Assembly (NCBI RefSeq): GCF_018687715.1
Contig: NC_056758.1
Span: 38,535,467 to 38,599,466, forward strand
Reading direction: 5' to 3'
Length of the DNA: 64,000 bases
From: Carya illinoinensis
Lineage: Eukaryota > Streptophyta > Magnoliopsida > Fagales > Juglandaceae
Part shown: one piece after another, positions 46,824-59,114 of the stretch
Numbering within the stretch: position 1 is the stretch's first letter
Layout of the letters: the number at the start of each line of letters is the position of its first letter
Program-made: the position numbers and the translations under genes
Notes under the pieces: model-generated
What the model saw: only the letters and a program-made list of their open reading frames with translations
What the model was told of the DNA's origin: nothing
Database searches by the model: none

Positions 46824-49416
46824 GAAATGGGCATGTGCTGATCTTCATCATGTCCTCTCAAATTATTTCTCTGTACATTTACACAAAATGATGTTGCCAA
46901 AGTTCAGATATAATAATAGGTCTACCTAAGGTATCTTTGCCTTGTTACTCCTGTAAATGAAATATTTTTAAAAGGTGCAACATTTGGATAGAGCTTATAA
47001 CTTGTGTTTAATTTTTATATGATGATCGAAGGTCGATCAAATAAAAAGTGTTCATTAGACTGTTCAATAATTCTATTCTGATATTTTAACTGTATAATGA
47101 TATTTCTTTTAACTACTTGGTCGGCTTCAAGATAACGTGCAATCTAATTTTAACATTTCAAAATGAGAAATGATATTTACAATTGTGTAGTGTACAAGTG
47201 CTTTGCAATTCTTTTGAAAAAAAATAAGTAAATACGGTATCCATGTGAAAAAATAATAATAATAAAAAAAAAAATTAGGGCATACTTGGGGAGTGAGATG
47301 AGATGTGAATTTTGTAAATAGTAATAACATAATTTGTGAATAGTAGTGAGATGGTTTGAGTTAGCCTCGTTTGTTTGTTTACAGAATACATCTTATCTTA
47401 TTTTATCTAATTATTATAATTTTTTCAAATTTTCACATAAAATAAAATAAATAGTTTAACTTTTTCAAATTTCAAAACAATAATAATATTAAAAAATATA
47501 TTCTAACAATATTTTATTTAATTTTAAACTTTTATCTAAACTCATCTTATTTAATTATTACAAATTTTTTAAATTTTTATATAAAATAAAATATACAATT
47601 AAACTTTTTCAAATTTTAAAATAATAATAATATTAAAAAAATTTATTCTAACAATATTTTATTCAATTTTTAATTTTTATCTCAACTGTCTCATCTCACT
47701 TGCAAAAATAAATGATAATGTTTTATAGGTTTTGGGAAATGGGAGAAAAAGTTGAATAAAAAATATTATAAAATTAAAAATATTGTTATAATATAGTTTT
47801 TTAATATATTTTTTATTTGAAAATTTGAAACAGTTGAATTGTTTTTTATTTTTTGTTTAAAAGTTTGGGAAATGTGAAATGGTTAGTTTGAAAATATTTA
47901 TATTTAAGTAATGTTTAGGAAGATGTGATGAGATAAGAATTTTGGGATGAAAACTTTTAAACAAACCCTTAATATTTTAATAGTAAACCATATTCTTTTT
48001 TAAAAAAATTTCATGACGTTTATGTATTTCACAACTGTATATGGCAATTTGCATGATAAAAAAAGAAGATATATATATATATATATCATATACTGAATGA
48101 TAGAACAACAAAGAAGCTATTCATTGAAATCTTTTTCTACAAACTATACTTTGTTGTTAAGGTTAAATCTCATCTCCCACGAGCCGTTTCTAGAGCTCTC
48201 CAGCGCCTTCCCTCAACCAAAATCCATCCAATAAAACTCACCCCTTTTTTTGAGTTTTTTTTTTTTGAGGGGGGGGGGAGGTTTTTTTTTGGGTCCAAAG
48301 TATGAAGAAATGCTAATCCACTGTTTTTCAGAGCCTAGCAACGAACACGCGCCCCACTCCAAAACTCCCAAGCCGCCTATTCTTCAGACGGTTGAAGATT
48401 TTCATTGAATGTTGCGACGCCTGAGTCACTTGCGCAAGTCAAAGTGCGCATAAGATCCATGCGCCACCGCATTGGGAAGTTCCTACTCCACCGCATTGGA
48501 AAGTTCCTGTTGTCGCTACACGCGGCATTTCTTGGACCAGGGACCTCAGTTTCTTTACACTTAATTGTTTGTCACACTCCTGACGTGGAGCGCCCCTCAC
48601 GCAAGTTGAAAATGTGAATCTATAGTTTTTCAATACACTAGAGGCATCCTAGGCTGTATGGCTAATTTCAAAATCTACCGGAGTAGATCTAAGTGGTAAT
48701 TCATCATTTTGACATCTATCTTTATATTTACTGTTATTTCCTTTTGTTTAGGTAAAAATAAAAATGAAAGTCTCTTGAAAATTTTATCCATAGAGTTTAT
48801 ATTGTCTTCTCCTATAGAGGGTGGGGTTTGAAATCTCTATTTTAGGTAGAGTGCTGTCTCTCAGGTAGTATGTTTGTAGAGAGCTACAACAGTTATTAAG
48901 ACCATATTAATCACAGAAATTTATATGCTGGATAGCTCTAAACATAGAAATTGGTTTGTAATATAAAATTTTCCTTATATGTATCGGGTCAAAATGTAAC
49001 TTCTCTTTCATTCGTGAATGAAGTATGTTTCCCATATAAAACAAATAACAAATAACAAAAAACTATAATCTGTTGTTGTGTACAAAAAGGGGAATTATAC
49101 AGAACCCAAAAATAAAATAAATTGTCACCTATGAATATCATTCGTCTTACCCAAGAATGAGGGTTTTTCACAGTCAAATACCTTTCTTTCAAGGTGCACT
49201 TTGGTTGAAGAATATCAGAACAATACTGTTACGTGGTTTTTTGGTATTTGTAGTATTCATGTGCGTGAATGGTACATGCATCTCTCATCACAACGCTGAA
49301 AGAAGGAGAACGTCACCAAAAAAGTTTAAATTCACCCATGAGTCGAGTTTCTCCAGTGGAGTGCAGCCTTTCGAAATTCCAACTGCTTCTGCTTCTGCTT
49401 CTGCTAGCTGGGATTT
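46824..49416. other. convergent spacer between methyltransferase and MFS genes
   Basis: Holds both 3' UTRs. A cluster of family B MITE pieces fills about 47280-47965, partly duplicated and in both orientations. 48180-48640 is GC-richer, with a short direct repeat (caccgcattgg.aagttcct, twice at 48466-48510), and may be a transposon fragment. No gene recognised. Confidence 0.5.
47280..47965. repeat. cluster of AT-rich MITE family B copies
   Basis: A plus-oriented copy at about 47360-47700 has its inner ~140 bp duplicated in tandem (47392-47545 and 47546-47690, both with cataaaataaaat-like blocks and ttctaacaatattttat). Further pieces in the opposite orientation lie at about 47280-47350 and 47725-47965 (gatgagat, aaagttgaataaaa). 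Confidence 0.6.
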
Positions 49417-52400
49417 CTATTTAGCTATATTGGAGAATGTCAACTGGTGGTGAAGCAATGTTTTGTCGTCGTCATCAAGATCAAAGCCATTCTCCTCTTC
49501 GTAATCCACGTCAATAATAATTCTTTCCTGATCGTATGGTTCTCTTGACTCAAAGACCTGAACTTGAGAAAATATTCCCCCCGTAGGCGAATTATCCAAT
49601 TCTATTTGCTGCATCTCTGATTCTATCAGAGCTTCCATCTTGGCACGTTCCCGGTCTCTTGGGTAGGTACGATAGAGAAATGAATAGATAAGACAACACA
49701 ACGCCATTGGAATTCCTATTGCTGTGTACAGTGCCTTGGCCAATGATGCAGCATTCCTTCTATCTGTGGCAATCTCGTCGGATTTGCTGGATCCTGTGGC
49801 AACTGGCTTATAGCCAAAAACATGCTGAGCCAATATCCCAACTACAGGAGGAGCAAATGACGATAGTATGGACTCAAAAGATCGGTCCAGAGCATAGACA
49901 CTTGTTCGGGATTTCTCAGGAACTATCTCTGCAAAAATTGGACTGTGTATACCATCCAATCAAAATCAGCAGCTTATGAGTAATGAAAACATCTTTATAA
50001 TGAAATTCACAACTCACTAGGGGTGATAACAGTTATTAAGTTTCATCCCTCCATGAAAGTCTGTAACATTAGAAGAAAAATAATATAGTGGGCTTCCAAA
50101 TAACATTTTTTTGTTAGATGAGGAAATCCAGGGCTTTGCCCCAATAAATCCTCACAGGTGCATCTCATTGACCAAAAACCCAAATTTCTTAACATTATTG
50201 GCTTATTTACTTGTATAAACGCTGAACTTATGAGTTGATTTTAGCAGGTGAAAGGAAAAGGTCACGAGTTCAAAAGACTTTACTTGTTGGTAGCTGGAGC
50301 ATTCCAGGATATGAAGAAGCCTACAATGAACAAGAGGAAACCATGGACTACTCCTGTTGACGGATCATTGGGTAAACCCAGTAGAAGAATTGCTGTTAGA
50401 GGAATAGCTGATGCCGAACTTATTTGTGCTAGAATTATCCTTCCAGAATTTGGAAGGCGAGTAGAAAGGACATCTCCCATACCACCACCAAATAAGCCTC
50501 CAAGGGAACTTGCAATCACAAACAGGGCAATGAGGAATGCAGTTTTCTCATGGGAGAAGCCAGTAAGCTCTAACCACATGGCTGAAAATGATAAAGCTGA
50601 CCAAGGGAATGAACCAGTGACACCTTGTGCCACAATAATCTGGAAAGATGGAATATTGATAACTGACCTTGCTTCCTGAATCAGGTCCTTCACTTTTGAA
50701 AAAAAAGATTTACTTGGAACTGGATCTCTAGCTTCTGTAAAACTCTCTGAAAAGTGTGGATCATGAGCAAAAAGAGCGACCAAAACACCTACTATGACAC
50801 TGATTATCCCAACTAGGTGAAAGGAAATTCTCCAACCAGGGATTCCCATGAAGGTTATCGGAGCTATCAATACTGAAAAGAGTCCACCAATAATTGAACC
50901 AAGGTTGCCTGTTAGTTGAAGCCATCCAAAGGCCATACCACGGTTGCTATCATTAGTTGAGTCAGCCACAAGGGACTGGATTGCAGGTGCAACTAGTGCC
51001 AGGCCAATCCCATTCAAACCTCTGGATATGGCCACCTGTTTAACAGATGAGAAATGCCTTTTAAAGTGGATACAATCAGTTGGCATGCAAAGCATGATAT
51101 TACTTTTACTTGATTAGCTCAAAAACTATCTGCCAAATACACTAAAAATTTTATTCTGTTAATATAACATTCAAACAATAATTGGGAAGTAGACGTAGAA
51201 TATGTTTTAAACTTGGACTTGTGGTATCATGAACTTGTTGAAACTCCATTTCACAGCAGAATTTATATACTATGGCACAAGCCTCAACAGCTATAAAAAG
51301 TGGTGAATCTCGTTCTCATTCATTATTTCATCACTGCTGCTCTTCATGTTTGATTTGATAAGCCGTCAACGGTTGGACGAGAGGGAACCATTGGTCTGCT
51401 ATGCATGACAGCAAGATGATAATTTAAAACTTCAAAATTATCAAGAAGATTAGGAAAAAAACTGTTTATTCAGATTTTTTGCAATTTTTGTTCAGAACCT
51501 CAGACTAACCCAAAGCTTATGTTATAAATTGCTCGGGAAAACTTATTTCACTTTCCTGTTGTTCAAAGATTCCTACTCCGTTCACATTTCCGCCAACAAC
51601 CTCTTGCATCTATGTGTGAGAAAAAACTTAGATTCATATCTCAATGAGCTATTTTGCTAATAAATCATGAATAAGACAGACACAGAAACAGAGAAACAAG
51701 TTTCCAAGCCTTCCATGATGAAAGTTTTCCATTCTTTCGGGCCCCAGAACGCAAAAGCCACATTCAGAAAACAAGTTGGCGTATTAGATACAAGTATATC
51801 GTTCATAGAAACCAAATCCACAACTCTATTTTCTTCTGCTGTCCATATTTATCTCGTGAGTCGGAGAAAGTGAAATCATTCTTAAGCTTTCAAACAATAG
51901 CAGCCCTTCGATGGAGGAAAATGCCCCGCCCCCATCACCAACTCATCCACTATAGTGTTGCAACTACTTTAATTGCTAGTGAAATATCAAAATTTCAATC
52001 CGATAGGACCCAGAGTCCCAGACACTAGAATAGAATATGCTATTCGAGAAAGGCATATTTCAAATTCCCTTTTTAAAAAAAATTTAACCAACGTTTTCCT
52101 CTCAAAAATTTATTTCCAGTATTAGCTGAAACCCTACAAAACTTTACATTATTTGATTGACCACCTCGACTTTTATTGCGAAAGAAAGTCCCCATATCAC
52201 ATTGCATCCCTCGCAAATAATTTGCTGACCATACTTACAAGCCAATCGAATGATGGAAAATTAACAAAATAAGAAAGAGAAATGAGAAAAGAGGTAATTT
52301 TGTGGTGTGTTTTAAATACCTGAGAGAAAGTGGAGGAAAAGGCGACGAGGAAAGTAGCGGCGGCCCAGAGGAAGGCACCGAGGGCAATGACGTGGGCACG

Positions 52401-52607
52401 ATTGTGGCGGGTAGCCAGGTAGGCGGCTACTGGGTAGCAAGAGGCCTGTACAATGGACCTAAAAAGAGTGAGGGAGCCGAGACCCGTGGGATCGGTGTGC
52501 AAAGCCGCACCCACCTCTATGTAAACACCCGGCAGCAAAGACTCGTCGGCCCTCTCCATGATCCCCGCCAGATTCACAAGAATCAGAGTCCACATCTCCG
52601 CCTTCAT
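49417..52607 (-). CDS. major facilitator superfamily transporter
   Basis: Exons 52320-52607, 50284-51035, 49417-49942; 521 aa. Starts MKAEMWTLILVNLAGIMERAD (first helix). RHNRAHVIALGAFLWAAAT is the loop and helix region carrying the MFS family A-like signature. Exon 2 encodes about seven helices, including GGLFGGGMGDVLSTRLPNSG, the second-half signature loop. The last exon has two helices and an acidic tail (DVDYEEENGFDLDDDDKT). Closest known relatives by memory are the uncharacterised plant MFS proteins At4g36790/At2g18590, distantly like spinster-type transporters. Substrate and membrane are unknown; no cleavable signal peptide. Start chosen at the first ATG of the long frame, preceded by a short leader. 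All junctions are GT..AG and in frame. Confidence 0.9.
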
Positions 52608-54390
52608 CTCTTCCTCTCTTCTGGGTTAGCACTCACAACACACGTTTGTTTCCTTCCACTGTTCCTATATCGAGTTTGGTGTTGTACTAGGAATTTTTCT
52701 ACGGGTTTTTCCGAGTCGACTATGAGGAAGGAGTCAAAGTGAGGCGCTTAGACAAGTGGCTTGGATTCAAAGTGGGAAGGGCCTTTCCCAGCAAGAAAGG
52801 CCGCGCTTGGAACGTGTTCGATCATCGATGGGTGCTGGGGGTGTGCCGTGTGGATGGCGTAATGCGGTGGGCTTGACTTTGAATCGAAACTTCCAACCTC
52901 AATTGATCCATACAGTTACTTTTACATATTTTTTATACACTCTATTAATATAATTGACTATATTAATTTTTTTTAATATCCAACTAATCATATCACTGGA
53001 ATGCACAAAAATGACTGCACATAAAATTTTTATTTTTTTTATATTCAAAGATTTGGAAAAGGAGATGCAATCAGGATTTCATTTATAAAGAATGGATCTC
53101 GCGTTATCTGAGCCATGGTCCTAATTGAATCTTGTAAAATTGATTTTTTGCATTTATCGTATTTGGAAATTCGTGGCAATGCATCGGTTCTCGTGTCACA
53201 TTTTTCGCTCCATCGTTTGCAGTTGAGGACCAAACTTTTGAAGAGCAATTCGATATATATATATATATATATATACACTAAGACAGGATTAACATGCAAT
53301 ATACATTTGACTAGTTGGATAAAATAATTATTTTTAAAAAAATAATATATATTTCATAAAAAAAGATGATTTCAATTAATATTTTAAGACATAGGAAAAA
53401 AAATATATAAATTCTAGCAAATATTTGAGCGTAATGTAAATTTTATTTTTTTTTATATTTTAAATTCTTATTAAAATTTTATGTACAATTCATATACAAA
53501 GTGAAAAAATTTAAATTAACCATGTACTAGAAGCGAGATCCACAAACACATAACAATGTATTTTTTTCTCATTTGAAACCACTAAGAAATAAAAAAAAAA
53601 TTGTCCAAGTCACCAAGGCCCGAAATTAGCCCTCCTCACCTCTCTCTCTCTCTTCTAAAAAACACATTTCAAAAGCTTCTTCTCCTCTCTTTCTTGATTT
53701 CTTCATTTTTTTTATATTAATTATTGTTCATTTTTTAAATTACTCTATAGTTTAAATTATTTCATTGTTAGATTTTATAGTTCTATTTTATTAATATTCA
53801 ATTGTAATGTTTTTATTGATCTTTTATCTATTTTATTGTGCTTTTTTATTTTATTGGATCTTCTTTTTCAAATTGGACCCTTCAAAAGTTTAGAATGAAA
53901 AAGGGAACAAGGGCATCCTTACAATAACAATCGGGAATAATGCTTACTAACTAAGGAAACTAACTTTATTAACACCTTGCAAGCCTTGATGAAAAGAAGG
54001 GTGTAGATTTCCCTAATATTTATCGATGCATTACAATTTACAGCAGTATGGGTGAACGTTGAGTCTGACACTTGGCATTCTTCTACTGGTCTACTTGATA
54101 TTTGACAAAAAAAATATTATTGTGTTTTTCATTCGTCTGACCATAGGCGTTTTGTGTATTTTATCTTCTATATCCTTCTGTTTTCAGTTTTGTATCCGTT
54201 TATATGCAGGTATTTTAGTCTTTACATCCTGTGATATGACATTGTATCAGTAAAATTTTTTCCAAAGAATTTTAGACCACATGATCTCTCATTTCCAACT
54301 TCATCTCAACCTCAACCTGTGTAATTTCCAGCCAGATCTACTGCTTCTCTTCTCAATTTCCTCCATGCACTTTATAAAATAGTGGTTATA

Positions 54391-54392
54391 GT

Positions 54393-54422
<30 letters not shown>
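54391..54422. repeat. (CT)n microsatellite
   Basis: About 16 CT units followed by ccaccgttcatgg. Confidence 0.95.
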
Positions 54423-54425
<3 letters not shown>

Positions 54426-56261
54426 CCGTTCATGGCTAGAGAAGCCTAGCTCTGACTTAGTTTCTCTTTCCCTTTTTTATGTGTTAATTTATTCAAGTTA
54501 ATCTTTTTTTGGTGCAAAGTTATATGCAGTTTCCCACTAAAATCAGTTTAATAAATGAGTTTAGATTTGTTTTCCCCTTGCATGTTGTGATTTTCTGCAG
54601 CGTTGGTTTTATCTTTACACAAATATTTCTTTCTAAGACCCTCATTTTCTTAGTTTCTTATAATTTTATCGAGTAGATTAAGAACAAGACTGATCTGGTA
54701 TTTATTCATGATCTTTTAAAAAAAAAATCGTCCATACATGTTCTAAAAGGTGTTTTTTTTTTATTTTTTATTCATTTATTTATTTTTTTTGTCTTGGAAA
54801 TTAGATATGTGGGTCTTAAGTGGGGTTTAGCCTAAGTTCTTTCACTGGACTTCACTTGCGAAGTTTCTCACCATATTTTTTTCTTTCTTCTAACTCTGGC
54901 TAATGACCAAATCGGAACATAATGAGTTTATTTTCGTTTCATTTTCATCAGAACAGAAAGGCTTGCAACGGTTGCTGGCGGCAAGGACTTCAAACGGAAC
55001 TGGTTTGATCTGGGGAAAGCGAACTATAATAGAATACAAATGGAGACTAAACGGGGACTTAACGGGAAATAAAGAAATTAAAGGAAAAACAAGATTTTTT
55101 ATTAAAACAACAATTTCCCGTTTCCTAGATATTTTTTTATATATAGAAGATATATATTTTATCATATCCTCCCGCGATCGTGAAGGGTAAAGGATCTTTG
55201 TCTTATCGAATATTTTAAGTCTACTTTGTGATAGAGTAAGCTGCTTATAACTTCTCAATCAGGGCATTATTATTTTATGCATTAAAACTTTCAATTCATT
55301 GTAGCTTGTACTCGAATTGGATTTTTAATATAATATATTTTTAAATCCGTGGCGTTGATGTTAACTTATATTATCTTCAAAAAAAAAAAAGTTCAGCTAT
55401 TTACCATCTTCACACACCATACCATAATTTATTTATTTTTTAATTCTTTCTAAACTATTTGAATTATTCTGCTCATTTTTTATACACTACATATTTAACA
55501 AAAGAAAATTTTTAAAAAATAAAAAATTATATATGGTGAGTATAATTTTTTTTTTTAATAAAAAATGTCCATGAAACTCTGAAGAAGGGTCTTAATGGGT
55601 GCTTGGAGCCTTACTAGAGACTGCAACTTTGTGGCCTCAATTCTCTCAAAACGGTTGACGAGTGCAATAAATCGGGAGATGGGTCACTCTTCGATATTCA
55701 AAGATTAGGCTCAACTGAGAAGTATGGACCCGGGCTCGCAGAAGAGAGCCGAAGCCTAAACTAAACGGGTTTGTGCTGTAATCAAACCTGTTGAAGATCA
55801 TGGGCCAAGCCCAATATTTGTTGGGTCGCAATGTCCATGACCATGCCTAAACAAATCGTGTGTAGTATTAAGGTTTAAGGGTAGCCAACAAATCACGACT
55901 AGTCTTTGTCTCATATTCCATGAAGTTAATTAGAGAGGTTTTGTTTTTTAATACCAGTCGGCAGTCATTGCTGATAAAGTTTAATTATTCGTACAAGGTT
56001 AGGTAAACGAGGGTATAAATTCGAATAGTATAAGTAGTTTAAAAACAGTGCAGTGATATTTTAATAGCAGAGGAAAAAAGAAAAGAATAGTAAAGAGTCG
56101 TACACGTGGAATAGTAGTATACTTAACACAACGTTGTTTATGTCAAAAGTCAAGTTAGGCGGCTCAAGCGGGAAATAGTTTTGATCAGACTCAGATAATT
56201 CACGTCCAATTGGTAAGAGTGAGCTTAAACAAGGAGTAAAAGGGCTAATGAAAAAAGAGTT

Positions 56262-56425
56262 TTGCTATATATAAATGTAGCTGTGTATTAATTTGTATAT
56301 TAATATTAATTTATTTATATTTAAAATTTAAATTAATATTATTTTTAATAAAATCTATTTTTTAACTAATCACATTATATTAATACACAGATGAGTACAT
56401 AATTATACTTATAACTATATTTTTC
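56262..56425. repeat. MITE family C, copy 2
   Basis: Shares the core tttatttatatttaaaattt-aaattaatat and the flanking aatcacatta..ttaataca blocks with 10669-10816. Confidence 0.5.
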
Positions 56426-57210
56426 TATAAAAAAAATTTTATGCCGGGGCCCAAAAACAATGCCTCAAGAGTTTCATTTGGATATTTTGTAGGTCAAATA
56501 TCAAAATCACTTAAAATATACACGTCAGCATGTCTAGAGAGAGAGAGAGATTAATTTATGGAGCTCCTTCCTAACCTCGCACCAAATCAGGTCTTAGCAA
56601 TATATATATATATAATATGGTGGAGTGAAAAATTATCTGAAAAATTCTCTCTAGTATATTTATATATAGTCAGTCACTGCCAAACTAGATATTGCCCTTA
56701 TTATTACTATGATAATAATCATTTACTTTATGCTCCCTCCCTCCCAAGCATTGGTCACCGACTTTTATGAATTATCACCCACACAACTCCTACTTTCTTT
56801 ATATAATTTATTATTTGAAAAATTGTTATTATTATTATTATGTCTTCGGACCTACCTAATAGTCACTCATGATTCAGACAGCATCATCACCCCTTTCATC
56901 CAATAATAAATCACATAAATGCAATTATTATTGTAGTTATAAAACTAATAATATTGCAATCAAAATACAGTCAAGTCAGTTAAAGAGGAATAGATGGTAT
57001 CCGTTACTATTAGTAAAACCTAATTTAAAAAAATAATAATAATAATAATTGTACAAATTTTTTTTGTATTGAAGGCTTGTAACTCATGAGTGATGGTACT
57101 CATTAATATTAATGAAATGCCACAGCTACCGTTGGTAGCTATCAGACACTACTCATCATCTCTTTGCATGAGTATTGACGGAGAATCACATTCCTGATCA
57201 TTTACTTGAC

Positions 57211-57292
57211 GTGGACCCAACCACCATCTAACACCTAGCTAGCTAGCTGATCGCTTAACACGTGGTTGTCCTCCTATTTCGTCCACGTGGAC
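57211..57292. promoter_or_regulatory. G-box cluster
   Basis: CACGTG cores at 57259-57264 and 57284-57289, the latter inside the perfect 12-bp palindrome gtccacgtggac (57281-57292), plus acgtggac at 57209-57216. G-boxes are bound by bZIP and bHLH factors. No gene start is evident nearby, so a regulatory role is unproven. Confidence 0.35.
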
Positions 57293-57424
57293 TTTCCATC
57301 CTTATTTCACGCTCTATTGTTGGTCAAGACATCAATCCTATACTTTTTATAATCAAGTCATGTGAAGCGTTACCGATTGAGATCGAAGCTACATCACTTT
57401 AGTTTCGATTTCGCACGTAACTAC

Positions 57425-57600
57425 GATGTTATCACATTATTATAATTTTTTAAAATTTTTATATAAAATATAATAAATAATTTAATTTATTTTAATTTTT
57501 TAAATAATAATAATATTAAAATAAAATATATTTTATCTTAAAATTCAAATTCTTATCTTAAAATTGTACACTACCAAACCGAACCTTAGTTTCTTTTTTT
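57425..57600. repeat. AT-rich MITE family B copy
   Basis: Has attattataattttttaaaa, aatataataaataatttaat and ttatcttaaaattc blocks in the family order, ending ctaccaaaccgaacctta. Confidence 0.5.
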
Positions 57601-59040
57601 AAGATTATTTACAAACATAAATACCAAAATATTTGGATGAAAAAGGTGATCTTAGGGCCAAGGTTTCATCAGTATGACACATTATTTTTCCTCAGTATTT
57701 TTTAAATATTAGAAATTTGTTACATACAGCTTGTTTATTGGATTCTTTAGTTATTCATAACAAGCTTTTACTTTCTGACCAAGAAAATTGTGAATGGATG
57801 AATTGATATCAAATCATCATGAGGGTGGTATTTGAATTAAGTTATATTATTTTATCTCATATGATGAAGGAAAATCGATACAATATTTAAATGATTTAAT
57901 TCGAAGAGAACAATATAAAATATTAATATTTATGTAGCTAGGCTCATGAACACCACGAAATCACGTCATTTAGCTCAAAAAAGAGTTTTTTATTTTTTAT
58001 TTTTTTGTTTTGTTTTGTTTAAAAAAATATCTATCCCGTATTGTATCATGCAATCTCTTTCCAAATTAAACGTAGAGACAAACTTCTCCTATAAAGGAAG
58101 GAGAATCGATGAAAGTGATATCTTCTATCGACTCATCTGTCCATAGCGCTACATGGGAGCAATCTAGGCGATGAAAACGAGGATATATAAACTGTGTATT
58201 GATAGGTAAGCAATGGGCCAGGAAAAAAGAAATTAAAAGATAGCTAGGCAAGCTAGCCAGCAATGAATTTCTAACAGTTTTGATAAATGAATCTTAAAAC
58301 GTGACACTTTTTGTCCACTCGATCAGAAAATCTTAGCTAGCTAGGAATATAACCAAAAAATTCGGTGATTATTAATGAAGATTTTCCAGTACTGGAATGG
58401 TGGGTATGCTAGCTCTTTATGTAGCTAGAGCTTTTCATCCAAAGGGATAGAGTACCTAACTCTACTTTGCTGGCTTTTTACACACCACCACCACCCCCCG
58501 CCTCCTCTTTCTCCAAAAAAAAGGGACTAGGCCAATTCGGAAAAATCTTGAAATAATGAGCAGCAAATTCTCTATATATATAAACCGCGGTGTTTATATT
58601 CTCTTTGGACGCGCCGCCAGTGGTCTAACATTAACGCAGCAGCAGTCCAAAAGCCGCGGTGTTTTTGGTTTCGAAGACACAGCTTTGCATGCGTCAGCTT
58701 GCACTCTACTTTCATCATCGCTTACGAAAGCCATATGATTTAAAACGACGAAAATGTAAAAGGAAAAGAATAGTGCGTACAAGTGGGGGGGAAAAAGCCA
58801 ATCAACGGCTCATAAGTTGAGAGGATATATAATCGAATTTGAAGAATTATAAAATAATATCAAACTGTTACCTACTTAATGACAGCCGAGCTAATATTAC
58901 AGCTTACAAATGATCATGATCATGTATGAATCTCCCATTTTTTTATTTCCAGTTTCAACCTCAGCTCAGCTACATATGTATCATCTATATATAGAACCAA
59001 GTATTCATATTCTACGCATCCTTAACTATAACATCATGGG

Positions 59041-59049
59041 ATATATATT

Positions 59050-59110
<61 letters not shown>
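59041..59110. repeat. compound (TA)n(GA)n microsatellite
   Basis: TA-rich run to about 59065, then about 23 GA units. Confidence 0.95.

Positions 59111-59114
<4 letters not shown>

Noticed and set aside
54890..55258. 122-codon minus frame, considered as an organelle-DNA insert
   Set aside because: I could not tie it to any plastid or mitochondrial gene; left unannotated.
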